A stretch of 64,000 nucleotides of DNA, from assembly GCF_030693775.1 (NCBI RefSeq), contig NZ_JAUXZY010000004.1, forward strand, positions 682,001 to 746,000, read 5' to 3'. Under the pieces are notes generated by a model. The model was not told the DNA's origin and made no database searches. It worked only from the letters and a program-made list of their open reading frames with translations. The stretch's first letter is position 1. Each line of letters begins with the position of its first letter. Below are positions 18,499 through 32,210 of this stretch, in pieces. The position numbers and the translations under genes are program-made. The DNA comes from Polynucleobacter sp. Its GTDB lineage: Bacteria; Pseudomonadota; Gammaproteobacteria; Burkholderiales; Burkholderiaceae.

Positions 18499-19326
18499 TT
18501 AATCGCGCAAGAGTTCGTTAATGGCGGTTTTTGCTCGCGTTTGAGCATCGACTTTCTTGACGATGATGGCAGCGTAGAGGCTGTATTTGCCATCTGCGGA
18601 GGGGAGTGAGCCAGGCACCACTACAGAACCAGCAGGCACACGACCATAATGAATTTGACCGGTTTCGCGATCATAAATCTTGGTGCTTTGGCCAATAAAG
18701 ACGCCCATCGACAGAACGCTGTTTTCTTCAATCACGACGCCCTCGACTACCTCGGAGCGTGCGCCAATGAAGCAGTTATCCTCAATGATGACGGGACCAG
18801 CCTGAATCGGCTCTAAAACACCGCCAATACCAACGCCGCCGGATAAATGCACGTTCTTGCCAATTTGAGCGCAGGAACCAACGGTTGCCCAGGTATCGAC
18901 CATGGTGCCTTCACCGACATATGCGCCAATGTTGACGTAAGAGGGCATCAAAACGGCATTCTTACCAATAAAAGAGCCGCGGCGTGCGACAGCTGGAGGA
19001 ACGACCCGAAAGCCACCCTCGATGAAATCCGCCTCAGTCCAGTTCTCAAACTTGCTGGGTACTTTGTCGTAAAACTGGGTAAAGCCACCGGCTGGCATGA
19101 CCTTATTGTCTTCGAGGCGAAAGGACAGTAAAACCGCCTTTTTAACCCACTGGTTAACTTCCCATTGCCCAACGGAACGGCGCTCAGCAACGCGAATTCG
19201 ACCCCGATTGAGGCCGTCTATGACAGCGCTTACGGCATTGCGGATTTCAGTGGAAATGTCCCCTGCAGAGAGGTTTGCTCGGTTGTCCCAGGCTTGTTCG
19301 ATAACGCTTTGTGGTGATTGGCTCAT
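18499..19326 (-). CDS. dapD: Tetrahydrodipicolinate N-succinyltransferase
   Basis: DapD transfers succinyl from succinyl-CoA to tetrahydrodipicolinate, the step before the aminotransferase and DapE. The 275 residues have an alpha-helical N-terminal region (to about 95) and a left-handed beta-helix of hexapeptide repeats (about 105-235: [18 protein letters not shown] and following). The length matches the family. It is the first gene of dapD-dapE-prmB and diverges from smc across 175 bp, where the promoters of both should lie; I could not assign hexamers with confidence. Confidence 0.96.
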   Translation of the reverse strand: MSQSPQSVIEQAWDNRANLSAGDISTEIRNAVSAVIDGLNRGRIRVAERRSVGQWEVNQWVKKAVLLSFRLEDNKVMPAGGFTQFYDKVPSKFENWTEADFIEGGFRVVPPAVARRGSFIGKNAVLMPSYVNIGAYVGEGTMVDTWATVGSCAQIGKNVHLSGGVGIGGVLEPIQAGPVIIEDNCFIGARSEVVEGVVIEENSVLSMGVFIGQSTKIYDRETGQIHYGRVPAGSVVVPGSLPSADGKYSLYAAIIVKKVDAQTRAKTAINELLRD

Positions 19327-19501
19327 GCTTTTTAGATAACTATCAGATTGTTAAGGGGTTTTAGCCCTAAATGGCGAAACATCATTATATCGGCGGGGAA
19401 AATTCCGGTGTAAAGCTTTGTGAACTTGCTATCATCCTAATCACGGAATTTACCCCTTTTTTCTTGAACCAGTCAGACTTTTTTACCCCGCAAAGCGCCC
19501 T

Positions 19502-22500
19502 GTGCAACTCAAATCAATCAAACTTTCTGGCTTTAAGTCATTCGTCGATCCAACCCATTTTGAGATGCCAGGCCAACTGATTGGTGTGGTTGGCCCCAAT
19601 GGATGCGGAAAATCCAACATTATTGATGCCGTTCGCTGGGTTTTAGGCGAATCCAGAGCCAGCGAATTGCGCGGCGAATCGATGCAAGATGTGATTTTTA
19701 ATGGATCTGGATTACGTAAGCCATCGGGCCGTGCCAGTGTCGAGTTACTGTTTGATAACGCCGATGGCCGCGCACACGGACAATGGAGCACGTTTGCAGA
19801 GCTTGCAGTAAAACGGGTACTCACCCGCGATGGCAACTCCAGCTATTACGTCAACAACCAAGTAGTGCGTCGTAAAGACATTCAGGATATTTTCCTGGGC
19901 ACCGGCATGGGGCCACGCGGATACGCAATTATTGGTCAAGGTACGATTAACCGTATTTTGGAATCCAAGCCAGAAGAGCTGCGAGTATTTTTAGAAGAGG
20001 CTGCAGGCGTTTCCAAATACAAAGAGCGCCGCAAAGAAACTGCCTCGCGCCTTGAAGATACCCAAGAGAATTTAGTGCGCGTACAAGACATCTTGCGCGA
20101 GCTGGAAAAGCAACTCGAGCGCCTGGAGAGCCAGGCTACGGTAGCAGAGCGCCACAATCTATTGCAAGTGGAAATGAAATCACAGCAGCAATTGCTGTGG
20201 TTCGTGCGTCAAACTGAAGCAGGCAAAGAGCAAGAGCGCCATGCCAACGGTATCCGCGATACGCAAGTCCAGCTCGAAGAACAGACTGCCAAATTACGCC
20301 ATGCCGAAGCTGAGCTCGAAGCAATGCGCACGCAGCAGTACGCCTTGCAAGATAAAGTATCCGAAGCACAAGGTGAGCTCTATCAAACGAATGCCGATGT
20401 CACTCAGGTTGAAGCGGAAATTCGGTATGTGCAGGAGGCGCGTTTGCGTCTACAACAGCAAACTCAGGATCTGCAGTCGCAATTGCAGCGTTGGACCGTT
20501 CAAGAAACCGACGCAGCGCAAGCACAGCGTTCTGCAGAGCAGGAGTTAAGCCTGGCCGCAGAACAGGAAAGCAATTTACAAATTGAACTTTTAAGCCTGC
20601 AAGAGCAGTTACCTGCGCGCGAAGAGGCATACCAAGCAGCTGTTACGCAGTTAAATACAACACGTGACAGTGTTGCTGCGATTGATCAACGCTTGGCAAG
20701 CCTCGGTGAGCGCGCTAAAGCCATTGCCTTGCAACTCGAGGAATCTGGGGCGCGTCAAGCGCGCTTAGAGGCCGAATTGTCTAGCATGCGCAAGCCTGAT
20801 GCGACTGCCTTGCAGATGGCACTTGATCGTCAAGTGATGGCGCAGCGTAAGGTAGAAGAAACCAAAACCCGTGCGCTTGAAATGCAGCAACGTGTGCCAG
20901 CAGCCGATGAGGCGCGTAACCAAGCGCAGCAGCAAATACAGTCAGCCAATCAAGATTTAGCTCAAACCGAAGCTAAGCTTACCGCCCTAACCGCGCTGCA
21001 AGCCAGTGTGCAGGCACAAGGCAAGATCGGGCCATGGTTGGAAAGTAAAGGCCTTAAGGAAAGCAAGCGTTTATGGCAAGACCTCAAGGTCGAGAGTGGT
21101 TGGGAAACTGCCCTTGAGTCGGTTTTGCGTGAACGTCTTGCTGCGGTCACGGGTAAAAATGCAGAAGAGGCGGTTGCTTTAGCGAAAGACGCACCGCCGA
21201 GTCGCCTAGCCATTTTATTGGCTGACGAATTGCCTGCATCGCAGATCAATGCACCCGCGGACTTCACCTTATTACTGTCGCGTATTCAGAGTGCGGGCGC
21301 GCCACGCGTCATGCAAGTATTACAAGAGTGGCTCGGCGCTGTCTTTATTGCTAATAACCTAGAGGATGCACTTCACCGCCGGGACAAGTTGCCGGTAGGC
21401 GCAACCTTAGTAACCCAAGAAGGTCATTTAGTTAGCCGGGTAGGCGTACAGCTCTATGCTGCCGATTCAGAGCAATCGGGTATGTTGGCCCGCGCTCAAG
21501 AAATGGAGAGCCTGGAGAAGCAGTTAAAGGCGCAGCGTTTAATTCAGAGCGAGTTGCAAGGTGAGCTTGATCAGTGCGCCGCCAATTACCAAGCGGCTCA
21601 CCAAGCAGCCGAGCAGTCGCGCATCAATGCCGAACATGCAGTGCAGGAAGCCCATGGCTTTGAAGTAGAGCAGATGCAGCTCACGCAAGCTGAAGAGCAA
21701 TACAGTCAGCGCGCTGCGCAAATTCAGTCGGAGATGGCTGAAATTAGCGGGCAGCAGCAGCAGTTCAACAGCAATGGCGCGCAGTCGCAATCTGAGTTAG
21801 ATCAGGCGCAGGCCGACAAAGAGCGGTTGCATCTTGAATTAGAGAGTGCGCAAGCGAATCTAGCGCGCACCAGTGAAGAGCGCGAGACGTTGCGCACGAA
21901 CTTGCGTACTGCGGAGATGGCGGCTCAAGAAGCAGCCTTTGCTACCCGTTCATTACAGCAGCGCATTGCCGATTTGCAGCGGGATCAAAGCACAGCACGC
22001 GACCAAATCATCGAGATTCAGGATAAATATGCTGCCAGCGAGCAAGAGCTTGCCGGTCTCAGCGATGAGGCAGCCCAAGAGAAGTTGCAAGGACTACTAG
22101 TGGTGCGTGCCGAGCGCGAAGCAGCCTTAGCGAATGCCCGCACTGAACAAGATGCATTGCTGCACCAGTTGCGTGAAGCGGATGAGGGGCGACTCTTAAT
22201 TGAGCGCAGCTTGCAGCCGATGCGCGACAAAGTGATGGATCTGCAATTGCGTGAGCAAGCTGCTCGTCTTAACTTCGAACAGTTTGCGACCTTGCTTGCC
22301 GATGCAGAAGCAGATCTCACTAGCCTCGAAACCCGTTTCAGTAGTGACCTCAAGGTTGGGCATTTGCAAAGTGAAGTCAATCGCTTAAATAGTGAAATTC
22401 AGTCGCTGGGCCCAGTCAATATGGCCGCACTCGATGAGCTAGCCAGCTCACGTGAGCGCAAATCATTCCTGGATGCGCAATCAGCCGACTTGAATGAGGC

Positions 22501-23023
22501 GATGCAAACCTTAACCGACGCAATTGCGAAGATTGATGCAGAGACCCGTGATTTATTGCAGGGCACCTTCGATCAGGTCAATGGCCATTTTGGACGCCTC
22601 TTCCCTGAGCTGTTTGGCGGCGGTCACGCTGAGCTCGTGATGACCGGCGAAGAAATCTTGGATTCAGGCGTGCAAGTGATGGCACAACCACCGGGCAAGA
22701 AAAATAGCTCGATTTACTTACTTTCGGGCGGGGAAAAGGCCTTAACTGCGATTGCCCTAGTGTTCTCTTTATTCTTGCTGAACCCAGCACCATTTTGCTT
22801 GCTTGATGAGGTTGATGCGCCGCTGGATGATGCCAACACATTGCGCTATGCAGAGATGGTTGCTAGGATGTCTGCTAAGACCCAGTTTGTTTTCATCTCG
22901 CATAATAAGATCACCATGGAAATTGCCCACCAATTGATTGGCGTCACCATGCAGGAGCAGGGTGTATCGCGCATTGTGGCAGTGGATATTTCATCTGCGG
23001 TATCCATGGTCGAGGCCGCCTAA
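19502..23023 (+). CDS. smc: Chromosome partition protein SMC
   Basis: SMC condenses and helps segregate the chromosome with ScpA/ScpB. The start is GTG 19502 and the length 1173 residues. Walker A GPNGCGKSN lies at 31-39. Two long coiled coils (about 165-500 and 665-1010) flank a hinge domain (about 510-650). The C-terminal head has the signature YLLSGGEKALTAIAL and Walker B FCLLDEVDAPLDDAN. Its presence rather than MukB fits betaproteobacteria. zipA begins on the base after its stop codon. Confidence 0.97.
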   Translation: MQLKSIKLSGFKSFVDPTHFEMPGQLIGVVGPNGCGKSNIIDAVRWVLGESRASELRGESMQDVIFNGSGLRKPSGRASVELLFDNADGRAHGQWSTFAELAVKRVLTRDGNSSYYVNNQVVRRKDIQDIFLGTGMGPRGYAIIGQGTINRILESKPEELRVFLEEAAGVSKYKERRKETASRLEDTQENLVRVQDILRELEKQLERLESQATVAERHNLLQVEMKSQQQLLWFVRQTEAGKEQERHANGIRDTQVQLEEQTAKLRHAEAELEAMRTQQYALQDKVSEAQGELYQTNADVTQVEAEIRYVQEARLRLQQQTQDLQSQLQRWTVQETDAAQAQRSAEQELSLAAEQESNLQIELLSLQEQLPAREEAYQAAVTQLNTTRDSVAAIDQRLASLGERAKAIALQLEESGARQARLEAELSSMRKPDATALQMALDRQVMAQRKVEETKTRALEMQQRVPAADEARNQAQQQIQSANQDLAQTEAKLTALTALQASVQAQGKIGPWLESKGLKESKRLWQDLKVESGWETALESVLRERLAAVTGKNAEEAVALAKDAPPSRLAILLADELPASQINAPADFTLLLSRIQSAGAPRVMQVLQEWLGAVFIANNLEDALHRRDKLPVGATLVTQEGHLVSRVGVQLYAADSEQSGMLARAQEMESLEKQLKAQRLIQSELQGELDQCAANYQAAHQAAEQSRINAEHAVQEAHGFEVEQMQLTQAEEQYSQRAAQIQSEMAEISGQQQQFNSNGAQSQSELDQAQADKERLHLELESAQANLARTSEERETLRTNLRTAEMAAQEAAFATRSLQQRIADLQRDQSTARDQIIEIQDKYAASEQELAGLSDEAAQEKLQGLLVVRAEREAALANARTEQDALLHQLREADEGRLLIERSLQPMRDKVMDLQLREQAARLNFEQFATLLADAEADLTSLETRFSSDLKVGHLQSEVNRLNSEIQSLGPVNMAALDELASSRERKSFLDAQSADLNEAMQTLTDAIAKIDAETRDLLQGTFDQVNGHFGRLFPELFGGGHAELVMTGEEILDSGVQVMAQPPGKKNSSIYLLSGGEKALTAIALVFSLFLLNPAPFCLLDEVDAPLDDANTLRYAEMVARMSAKTQFVFISHNKITMEIAHQLIGVTMQEQGVSRIVAVDISSAVSMVEAA

Positions 23024-24058
23024 ATGGGATTAGAGCAAATCGCAGCCAAGCTGGGTTTGTCGGAATTGCAATTTGCCTTAGGCCTCATTGGCATTTTGCT
23101 TTTAGTCTTGGTGGCAATCTTGAATTTGCGAAGTGCACGCGCCAAGCGCCAGGCGCACACCCAAATTGAGCCTGGATTTGCTGATGCGTCTGGACAAAAC
23201 TACGCCGGCGATCGGGTAGAGCCTGGATTTTCTGAGCCCATGAATGCGGCTCCTGCCGAAACACTTCGGTTTGCAATCGACCCGCGGATTGATTGTGTGA
23301 TTACCTTGCGCTTTGAAAGCCCCATTAAGGGAAGTGAAATTATCAGTGAGGTCGCAGATTGGCCGCGCTTTGGGGCACATTGGATATACGAGGGCTTGCG
23401 AGCGGATGATCATGAGGGTGAGTGGGAGCCAATTGAAATGGACGCCCATTACGCCGAACTGCAACTCGCAATACAGCTGGCCAGCCGCAAGGGTCCGATC
23501 GGGGTGCTGGAGCTCTCGGATTTTTGTTCCCGCAGCCAGGCTTTAGCCGACGTATTGGGCGCACAGATTGATATGCCCAGCGTCAGCACCATGATGGAGA
23601 ACGCCAAGGAGCTGGATGCGATTGCGGCAGAAAGCGATATTCAGCTCAGCATTAATGTGGCTTTTGATGGCAAAGCAAAAACGCGCGCTGAATTGGATGC
23701 GCTGATGCTTGAGCGTCATTTTGTTTTATCTAGCAATAATCGGTCCTATGTGTTTTATTCCAACAACCAAGTCTTGTTTGTGAGTAATGGCTTGGATCCA
23801 AATCAGCCCATTACCGGAATCTCACTGTTATTAGAGGTTCCTTTAGTGGCGCAGGAGCAAATGGGATTTGAGCGCATGCTGGCCGAAGGTGTGGCTGTGG
23901 CTGAGTCGATGCAGGGTCGTATAGTTGATGACAATGGCGTTAACCTGACCGAGAATGCCGTGATCGCGATTCGCCAACACCTGGATGGTCTATATAGCCG
24001 CTTGGAGCAAAGCGGTATCGCAGCTGGCTCAGCGACTGCTGCGCGCTTATTTAATTAG
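23024..24058 (+). CDS. zipA: Cell division protein ZipA homologue
   Basis: ZipA tethers FtsZ to the inner membrane at the division site. The 344-residue protein has a single N-terminal membrane helix (about 16-36), a linker with charged and Pro/Ala residues, and a C-terminal region (about 200-335) with the ZipA FtsZ-binding fold style (FVLSSNNRSYVFYSNNQVLFVSN and onward). A middle region (about 85-190) also looks folded, which is longer than in E. coli. It directly abuts smc (no gap) and precedes ligA by 9 nt; smc-zipA-ligA is a usual order in betaproteobacteria. The assignment rests on topology, context and weak motif likeness. Confidence 0.8.
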   Translation: MGLEQIAAKLGLSELQFALGLIGILLLVLVAILNLRSARAKRQAHTQIEPGFADASGQNYAGDRVEPGFSEPMNAAPAETLRFAIDPRIDCVITLRFESPIKGSEIISEVADWPRFGAHWIYEGLRADDHEGEWEPIEMDAHYAELQLAIQLASRKGPIGVLELSDFCSRSQALADVLGAQIDMPSVSTMMENAKELDAIAAESDIQLSINVAFDGKAKTRAELDALMLERHFVLSSNNRSYVFYSNNQVLFVSNGLDPNQPITGISLLLEVPLVAQEQMGFERMLAEGVAVAESMQGRIVDDNGVNLTENAVIAIRQHLDGLYSRLEQSGIAAGSATAARLFN

Positions 24059-24064
24059 GGATAG

Positions 24065-26089
<2,025 letters not shown>

Positions 26090-26190
26090 GATAGTAGTGC
26101 CCCTAGCTTAAATTGATAGGCAATTGAGTCGTCAGCCATTTCCTACAGAAGAATCAGGTCGCTCTGAGAGAATGATTTCATTACGATTCT

Positions 26191-26712
26191 GTGATGCCAA
26201 ATACATATCTAAATTTAAATTTTTTAGTCACTCCACATGACGCCGTGGTGAGTCAAATTTTAAATTCACCAAATCCCTTTAGGCGCTCTAATTTGCATGG
26301 TCATATAACTGCTAGCGGCTTGGTTATAGAGTTTGATAAGGTTCTTTTAGTTCGTCATCCTTATTTGGGGCTTTGGATTCAACCAGGTGGTCATATTGAT
26401 GAGGGTGAGACGCCAGAGTCTGCTGCTATACGCGAGACCCAAGAAGAAACTGGTGTTTTATGTGAATTAGTTTGGCAGGAGAATTCTCTTGTCGATGTTG
26501 ATGTTCATACGATTCCGAATAATCCCGCCAAAAAAGAACCTGAGCATATTCATATTGATCTTTGTTTTGCTCTGAAACCATCTCGAATGGTTAATACGGT
26601 CGAGGCAATAGAGTGGAGATGGTGCGAGCAGAGTGCTGTTACGGATGTCCGAACTAAAAGGGCGGTTAAAGCTTATTACGAATTGTTACAAGCTAGTGCT
26701 AATAAGTGTTAG
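26191..26712 (+). CDS. Nudix hydrolase
   Basis: This 173-residue protein (GTG start at 26191, or 172 from the adjacent ATG at 26194) contains a complete Nudix box, [23 protein letters not shown], split here only for naming: Gly, Glu after five residues, then RETQEETGV with the metal-binding Glu residues. It would hydrolyse a nucleoside diphosphate linked to another group; the substrate is unknown. The coding sequence is plainly AT-richer than ligA and glnD (many AAA, TTA, ATA codons), there is no strong ribosome binding site, and it is inserted between them with its stop overlapping that of convergent glnD. These features suggest more recent acquisition. Confidence 0.85.
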   Translation: MMPNTYLNLNFLVTPHDAVVSQILNSPNPFRRSNLHGHITASGLVIEFDKVLLVRHPYLGLWIQPGGHIDEGETPESAAIRETQEETGVLCELVWQENSLVDVDVHTIPNNPAKKEPEHIHIDLCFALKPSRMVNTVEAIEWRWCEQSAVTDVRTKRAVKAYYELLQASANKC

Positions 26713-29303
26713 CTGGCCAATACATCCAGGATTTCAGTTTCAATCTGAATTTGTAGTTTTGGATTCTTGCTCAGTTCTGCGGCGTTCAGTAGCAATACAT
26801 CTTCCACGCGTTCGCCTAAGGTGTTGATGCGGGCGGTGTGAATCGATACCCGGTGTTTTGCAAGGACTTGTGCCACTGCATAGATTAGCCCAGTACGATC
26901 GCTTGCCGATAGGGATAGCACGACGTACTGACCGCGATCATCGGGTTGCATATTGACCCTGGCTTGTACTGGAAAGCTGCGGGACTGTCTGGACAGACGA
27001 CCCATGCTGGGCTGGGGTAGCGGATCGGTTTTTTCAAGCGCCGTCTTGAGTTCGTATTCCACTAACTGAATGAGGTCGCGGTAACTACCGGTTTCGGTTA
27101 AGCGATTCATGCCAGTGACCTGAAAGGTATCTAGGGCATAGCCATGCCGCGTTGTATGAATGCGGGCATCCCAGATAGAAAAGCCGTGGCGCTCAAAGTA
27201 GGCACAGATGCGCGCAAAGAGATCCGCTTGATCCGGCATATAGACAGCGACTTGCAAGCCTTCGCCTACGGTCGATAATCTAGCGCGTACTACGGGCTCT
27301 GAACTATCGACGCGATTAAAGAGGTGCCGAGTTAGCCAGGCAATATCGCCAGCATCTTGGCGTAAGAAAAAGGCAACATCCAATTTTTGCCATAAGTCAG
27401 CATAGGCCTCATCCTCAATGCCATTCAGGCGCAAATTACGCCGGGATTCTTCTTGGTGCTGGGCTAATTCGGATGTGGCATCGGTTTTGGCGCCACCCAG
27501 TACGCGCAAGGTGGCTCGGTAGAGATCTTCTAAGAGCTTGGCTTTCCAGGCATTCCATACCTTGGGGCTAGTGCCCCTGACATCGGCAACGGTGAGCAAA
27601 TAGAGCGCAGTCAGATGACGCTCATCGCCCATCTCTTTGGCAAACTGCGCAACGACATCGGGATCGGAGATGTCTTGCTTTTGCGCCACCTGGCTCATTT
27701 TCAGATGCTTTGCAACTAGCCAAACCAAGAGCTCGGTATCGGCTTTGCTAAGGCTGTGGTCTTTAGCGAACTGCCGCATATCGCGCATGCCCAGCTCGGA
27801 ATGGTCCCCGCCACGGCCTTTAGCGATGTCATGAAAGAGGGCAGCTAAAACAATGAGCCATGGTTTGTCAAAGTTGGCAATCAAGCGACTGCAGTAAGGA
27901 AACTCCTGCGTATGCTCCATGATCATGAAGCGCCGTACATTGCGCAGCACCATCAAGATGTGTTGATCTACGGTATAGACGTGAAATAAATCATGCTGCA
28001 TTTGCCCGACAATTTTTCGGAAGGCAGGTAAGTAACGACCCAATACGCTGGTTCGGTTCATCAGCTGAAAGGCGCGCGTGACCCCGTCTGGCTGCTTAAG
28101 GATTTCCATGAACAGCGCGCGGTTCGCAGGATCTTTACGCCACTGGCTATCCATGCGTTTGCGCACGTTGTAGAGCGCTCTAAAAATGGTTGCAGAGAGG
28201 CCCGTTAAGGTGGGTGATTGGGTAAAGACTAAAAACGTTCTGAGAATCTGCTCGGGGTGTTTCTCGTAAAGCATGGGATCGGTGATATCGAGTAAGCCCT
28301 GGCGCTCAATAAAGAATTGGTTCTCTTCCCCCGGAATAGCGTGGGTTGTTTTTGATTCTTGCGGGAAGAGCAATGCTTCAATGTTTTGCAACAGCACATC
28401 ATTGAGCTGGGTTACGGCTTTTGCGGCCCAATAATAGCGACGCATGATGGCTTCGCTTGCGGCGCGATTGCTTTCAGCCTCAATTCCCATAGCGCTTGCG
28501 AGTGGCGCCTGTAAATCAAATGCCAGCACATCTTGTCGGCGTTTTGCCAGCAAATGCAAGTGAGCGCGAATGGTTTCGAGAAGGCGCTTATTGCGCTTAA
28601 TTTCGGTGAGCTCGCGCCGAGTAATGACCCCTTTTTTGTACAGATCCTGAAAGCCATTGCCAAACTGCGCCGCTTTACTGACCCAGGTAATGATTTGGAT
28701 ATCGCGTAAGCCGCCTGGACTCTCTTTGCAATTGGGCTCTAAGGAGTAGGGCGTATCTTGGTATTTTTGATGGCGTTGCTTGAGCTCAAGCAATTTAGCC
28801 TGGAAGAAGGCCTTGGGATCCATGGCATTCCAATAGGCTTTGGAGAATTTCGTAAATAGACTGCGATTCCCTCCTAAGAAGCGCGCTTCCAATAATGAGG
28901 TGCGCACCGTAATGTCCTGGGCTGCTTCCGATAAGCACTCGGCGCTATTGCGCACAGACGAGCCAATCTCCACTCCCGCATCCCAGCATTGCGCAATGAA
29001 TTGCTCCACGCGAGTCGAGAGCGTTTCTGATTCGTGGTCAGGTAGCAAAATCAAGATGTCGACGTCGGAGTAGGGAAAGAGTTCGCTACGACCATAGCCG
29101 CCGACCGCAAGCAGGGCGGCATCATCATGCAATTCGCATTGCGACCACAAATTCATGAGCAGTACGTCACTCATATTGCTCAGTTGCTTACTTAGTTTGT
29201 CGACGCCTTGGTGGGCTTGAAACTCCGCATACGCTGCTTCACGCGCACTGCGCAACTCGGCTCCATTGCTGATTGCAACTTGATTTTGTTTGGCCGTACG
29301 CAT
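26709..29303 (-). CDS. glnD: PII uridylyltransferase / uridylyl-removing enzyme
   Basis: GlnD senses glutamine and uridylylates or deuridylylates PII proteins, controlling NtrB/NtrC and glutamine synthetase. The 864 residues have a nucleotidyltransferase domain (about 40-170) with [15 protein letters not shown], a GlnD-type helical region with [11 protein letters not shown], an HD hydrolase domain (about 450-580) with [14 protein letters not shown], and two C-terminal ACT domains (about 680-760 and 790-864). All are intact. It starts 30 nt after map. It is relevant to the Anbu operon at 48.8-52.9 kb because that promoter region carries NtrC-like dyads. Confidence 0.96.
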   Translation of the reverse strand: MRTAKQNQVAISNGAELRSAREAAYAEFQAHQGVDKLSKQLSNMSDVLLMNLWSQCELHDDAALLAVGGYGRSELFPYSDVDILILLPDHESETLSTRVEQFIAQCWDAGVEIGSSVRNSAECLSEAAQDITVRTSLLEARFLGGNRSLFTKFSKAYWNAMDPKAFFQAKLLELKQRHQKYQDTPYSLEPNCKESPGGLRDIQIITWVSKAAQFGNGFQDLYKKGVITRRELTEIKRNKRLLETIRAHLHLLAKRRQDVLAFDLQAPLASAMGIEAESNRAASEAIMRRYYWAAKAVTQLNDVLLQNIEALLFPQESKTTHAIPGEENQFFIERQGLLDITDPMLYEKHPEQILRTFLVFTQSPTLTGLSATIFRALYNVRKRMDSQWRKDPANRALFMEILKQPDGVTRAFQLMNRTSVLGRYLPAFRKIVGQMQHDLFHVYTVDQHILMVLRNVRRFMIMEHTQEFPYCSRLIANFDKPWLIVLAALFHDIAKGRGGDHSELGMRDMRQFAKDHSLSKADTELLVWLVAKHLKMSQVAQKQDISDPDVVAQFAKEMGDERHLTALYLLTVADVRGTSPKVWNAWKAKLLEDLYRATLRVLGGAKTDATSELAQHQEESRRNLRLNGIEDEAYADLWQKLDVAFFLRQDAGDIAWLTRHLFNRVDSSEPVVRARLSTVGEGLQVAVYMPDQADLFARICAYFERHGFSIWDARIHTTRHGYALDTFQVTGMNRLTETGSYRDLIQLVEYELKTALEKTDPLPQPSMGRLSRQSRSFPVQARVNMQPDDRGQYVVLSLSASDRTGLIYAVAQVLAKHRVSIHTARINTLGERVEDVLLLNAAELSKNPKLQIQIETEILDVLAS

Positions 29304-29333
29304 GGATGAGGGTATGCCGTTTGTAGGGGCGTT

Positions 29334-30161
29334 CTATGCGCTGGGGCGGAAACGCAAGCCGGCGACGCATTCAGGGGGTGGGTTGCTGCCTTCCGACCAG
29401 GTTAGGACTTCTACACCGCTCTGGGTCACGAGTAAGGTGTGCTCCCACTGCGCTGAAAGGCTTCGATCTTTGGTTTTGACAGTCCATTGATCTGGCATCG
29501 TCCGAATATCGCGTTTGCCAGCGTTGATCATGGGCTCAATAGTGAAGGTCATACCAGCTTCTAATGTTTCGCCAGTGCCTGGCCTGCCGTAATGCAGAAT
29601 TTGCGGATCTTGGTGAAAGACTTTGCCAATGCCATGACCACAGTACTCACGCACAATCGAGTAACCGGCTTTTTCAGCATGGGTTTGGATGACGTGCCCG
29701 ATATCGCCGAGGCGCGCACCTGGCTTCACTTGGGCAATGCCCAGCCACATGCATTCAAAGGTAATTTGGGTTAAGCGTTTTGCCAACACTGATGGCTCGC
29801 CCACCATAAACATGCGACTTGTATCCCCAAAGTAGCCAGCAGGGGTGATCACGGTAATGTCGAGATTCACTACATCACCGGATTTCAAGATTTTGTCACC
29901 GGGGATGCCATGGCAAATGACGTCATTCACCGAGGTGCAGATCGAGGCCGGAAAGGGTGGATATCCCGGCGGTTGGTAATTAAGTGGTGCTGGAATGGTT
30001 TTTTGCACATCGCGCATATAGGTGTGGCAAATGCGATCCAGCTCGCCTGTGCTAATGCCAGGCTGCACAAAAGGCGCTACGTGGTCCAGTACTTCGCTGG
30101 CCAGCCGGCCCGCTTCGCGCATCCCTTGGATGTCGTTTTCGTCGGTAAATACACTATTCAT
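29334..30161 (-). CDS. map: Methionine aminopeptidase, type I
   Basis: Map removes the initiator Met from nascent proteins. The 275-residue pita-bread fold has the metal ligands in their usual places: Asp in VNLDITV, Asp in GDTSRMF, His in CGHGIGKVFH, Glu in FTIEPMI and the last Glu in WEHTLLV. A Cys-rich extension is absent, so it is the short bacterial type Ia. It diverges from rpsB, the standard arrangement, with 251 bp between them, and is followed by glnD. Confidence 0.96.
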   Translation of the reverse strand: MNSVFTDENDIQGMREAGRLASEVLDHVAPFVQPGISTGELDRICHTYMRDVQKTIPAPLNYQPPGYPPFPASICTSVNDVICHGIPGDKILKSGDVVNLDITVITPAGYFGDTSRMFMVGEPSVLAKRLTQITFECMWLGIAQVKPGARLGDIGHVIQTHAEKAGYSIVREYCGHGIGKVFHQDPQILHYGRPGTGETLEAGMTFTIEPMINAGKRDIRTMPDQWTVKTKDRSLSAQWEHTLLVTQSGVEVLTWSEGSNPPPECVAGLRFRPSA

Positions 30162-30297
30162 GCTTTTATTATCAACGACTTGGCGGTTTTATGGGCAATC
30201 GAAGGCCATTTCAGGTGCTTTCAGGCAGAGGGCCTGACTAAGCTGAGATGCCCTAGTTAATTGATATGTAAGCTATAATTTTGGAATCGGTTGATTC

Positions 30298-30384
30298 GAT
30301 GACGTCCATGTGACGGCATCTAGTGAACCGAAATTGCGGGTTAGGCCTTCCAGGGTGGCACTTTTTAGTGCAGCTAGGACCTAA
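30298..30384 (+). promoter_or_regulatory. Structured 5' leader of rpsB-tsf
   Basis: The untranslated region before rpsB folds into several stems by eye. GATGACGTC (30298-30306) pairs with GACGGCATC (30312-30320) with one mismatch. GCACT (30358-30362) and AGTGC (30367-30371) form a TTTT-looped hairpin, enclosed by TTAGG (30341-30345) and CCTAA (30380-30384). A TATAAT at 30274-30279 could be the -10 box, though no good -35 is seen. Autoregulation of rpsB-tsf by S2 through such a leader is known in enterobacteria; here it is inferred. Confidence 0.4.
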
Positions 30385-30412
30385 TCTTAGATCAAACCCT
30401 TAGGAGAATGTT

Positions 30413-31161
<749 letters not shown>

Positions 31162-31162
<1 letters not shown>

Positions 31163-32043
31163 TGGCTGCAATTACCGCTGCAATGGTTGGCGACCTGCGC
31201 GCCAAAACCGATGCTCCGATGATGGAGTGTAAAAAAGCATTGACCGAGGCTGATGGCGATATGGCTAAAGCAGAAGAAATTCTGCGTGTGAAGCTAGGTA
31301 GCAAAGCCAGCAAAGCTGCTTCCCGTGTTACGGCTGAAGGTGTCGTGGCTGCGTTTATCAATGGCACGACTGGTGCCTTAATCGAAGTCAATTGCGAAAC
31401 CGACTTTGTGTCGAAGAACGATGATTTCTTGGCGTTTTCGGACAACTGCGCCAAGCTGGTTGCGAACAGCAACCCAGCTGACGTGACTGCCTTGGCTGCA
31501 TTGCCACTCGAAGGCGAAACCGTTGAGGCCGTTCGCACCAAGTTGATTGGTCGTATTGGTGAAAACATTACCCCACGCCGTTTTCAGCGTTTTGCTGGCG
31601 ACAGCAAATTGGTTTCCTATTTGCATGGAACCCGCATTGGTGTGATGGTGGAGTTCACTGGCGATGAAACAGCCGCGAAAGACGTTGCGATGCACATTGC
31701 TGCAATGAAGCCTGTTGCCTTGTCTACTGCGGATGTTCCAGCAGAAAACATCGCGACCGAGCGCAATATTGCAGAGCAAAAAGCGGCCGAATCCGGCAAG
31801 CCTGCGGATATTGTTGCCAAGATGGTTGAGGGCTCAGTGCAAAAGTACTTGAAAGAGGTATCCCTATTGAATCAACCCTTCGTGAAAAACGATAAGCAAA
31901 CCGTGGAGCAAATGCTCAAGGCCGCGAACACGACGATTAAGTCATTTACGATGTTCATCGTGGGCGAGGGCATTGAGAAGCGGCAAGATGACTTTGCAGC
32001 GGAAGTGGCAGCCCAGGTTGCCGCAGCAAAAGCAAGCGCATAA
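31162..32043 (+). CDS. tsf: Elongation factor Ts
   Basis: EF-Ts exchanges GDP for GTP on EF-Tu. The 293 residues start with the UBA-like N domain (1-55, with [19 protein letters not shown]), followed by the core with the TDFV motif (INCETDFV-like, here [12 protein letters not shown], about 77-88) that contacts EF-Tu, the coiled-coil and the C-terminal module. The gene is followed by a strong terminator, so rpsB-tsf is probably a separate transcript from pyrH onward. Confidence 0.98.
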
Positions 32044-32104
32044 ATGACCATTTAAACGCAGGGGGTCATTAAGCCCTTGTATTGATTTGGTTTAGTACCC
32101 GAAC

Positions 32105-32141
32105 AGGGCGTGGAAGCGAAAGTTTCTACGCCCTTTTCTTT
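32105..32141 (+). terminator. Rho-independent terminator of rpsB-tsf
   Basis: AGGGCGT (32105-32111) pairs with ACGCCCT (32127-32133). The stem extends inward by GGAA with TTTCT (one G-T pair), for about 11 pairs in all, and is followed by TTTTCTTT. It lies 62 nt past the tsf stop. A TATAAT just beyond (32148-32153) may belong to a pyrH promoter. Confidence 0.85.
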
Positions 32142-32210
32142 GCCCTTTATAATGGGAATCAACCATTAAAAAATACATATAAATCAATAACCTAAGCAGA
32201 ATAAACGACC

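Noticed and set aside
32148-32153. TATAAT as a definite pyrH promoter
   Set aside because: No -35 hexamer at acceptable spacing; it also follows the tsf terminator closely, so it is only mentioned as possible.
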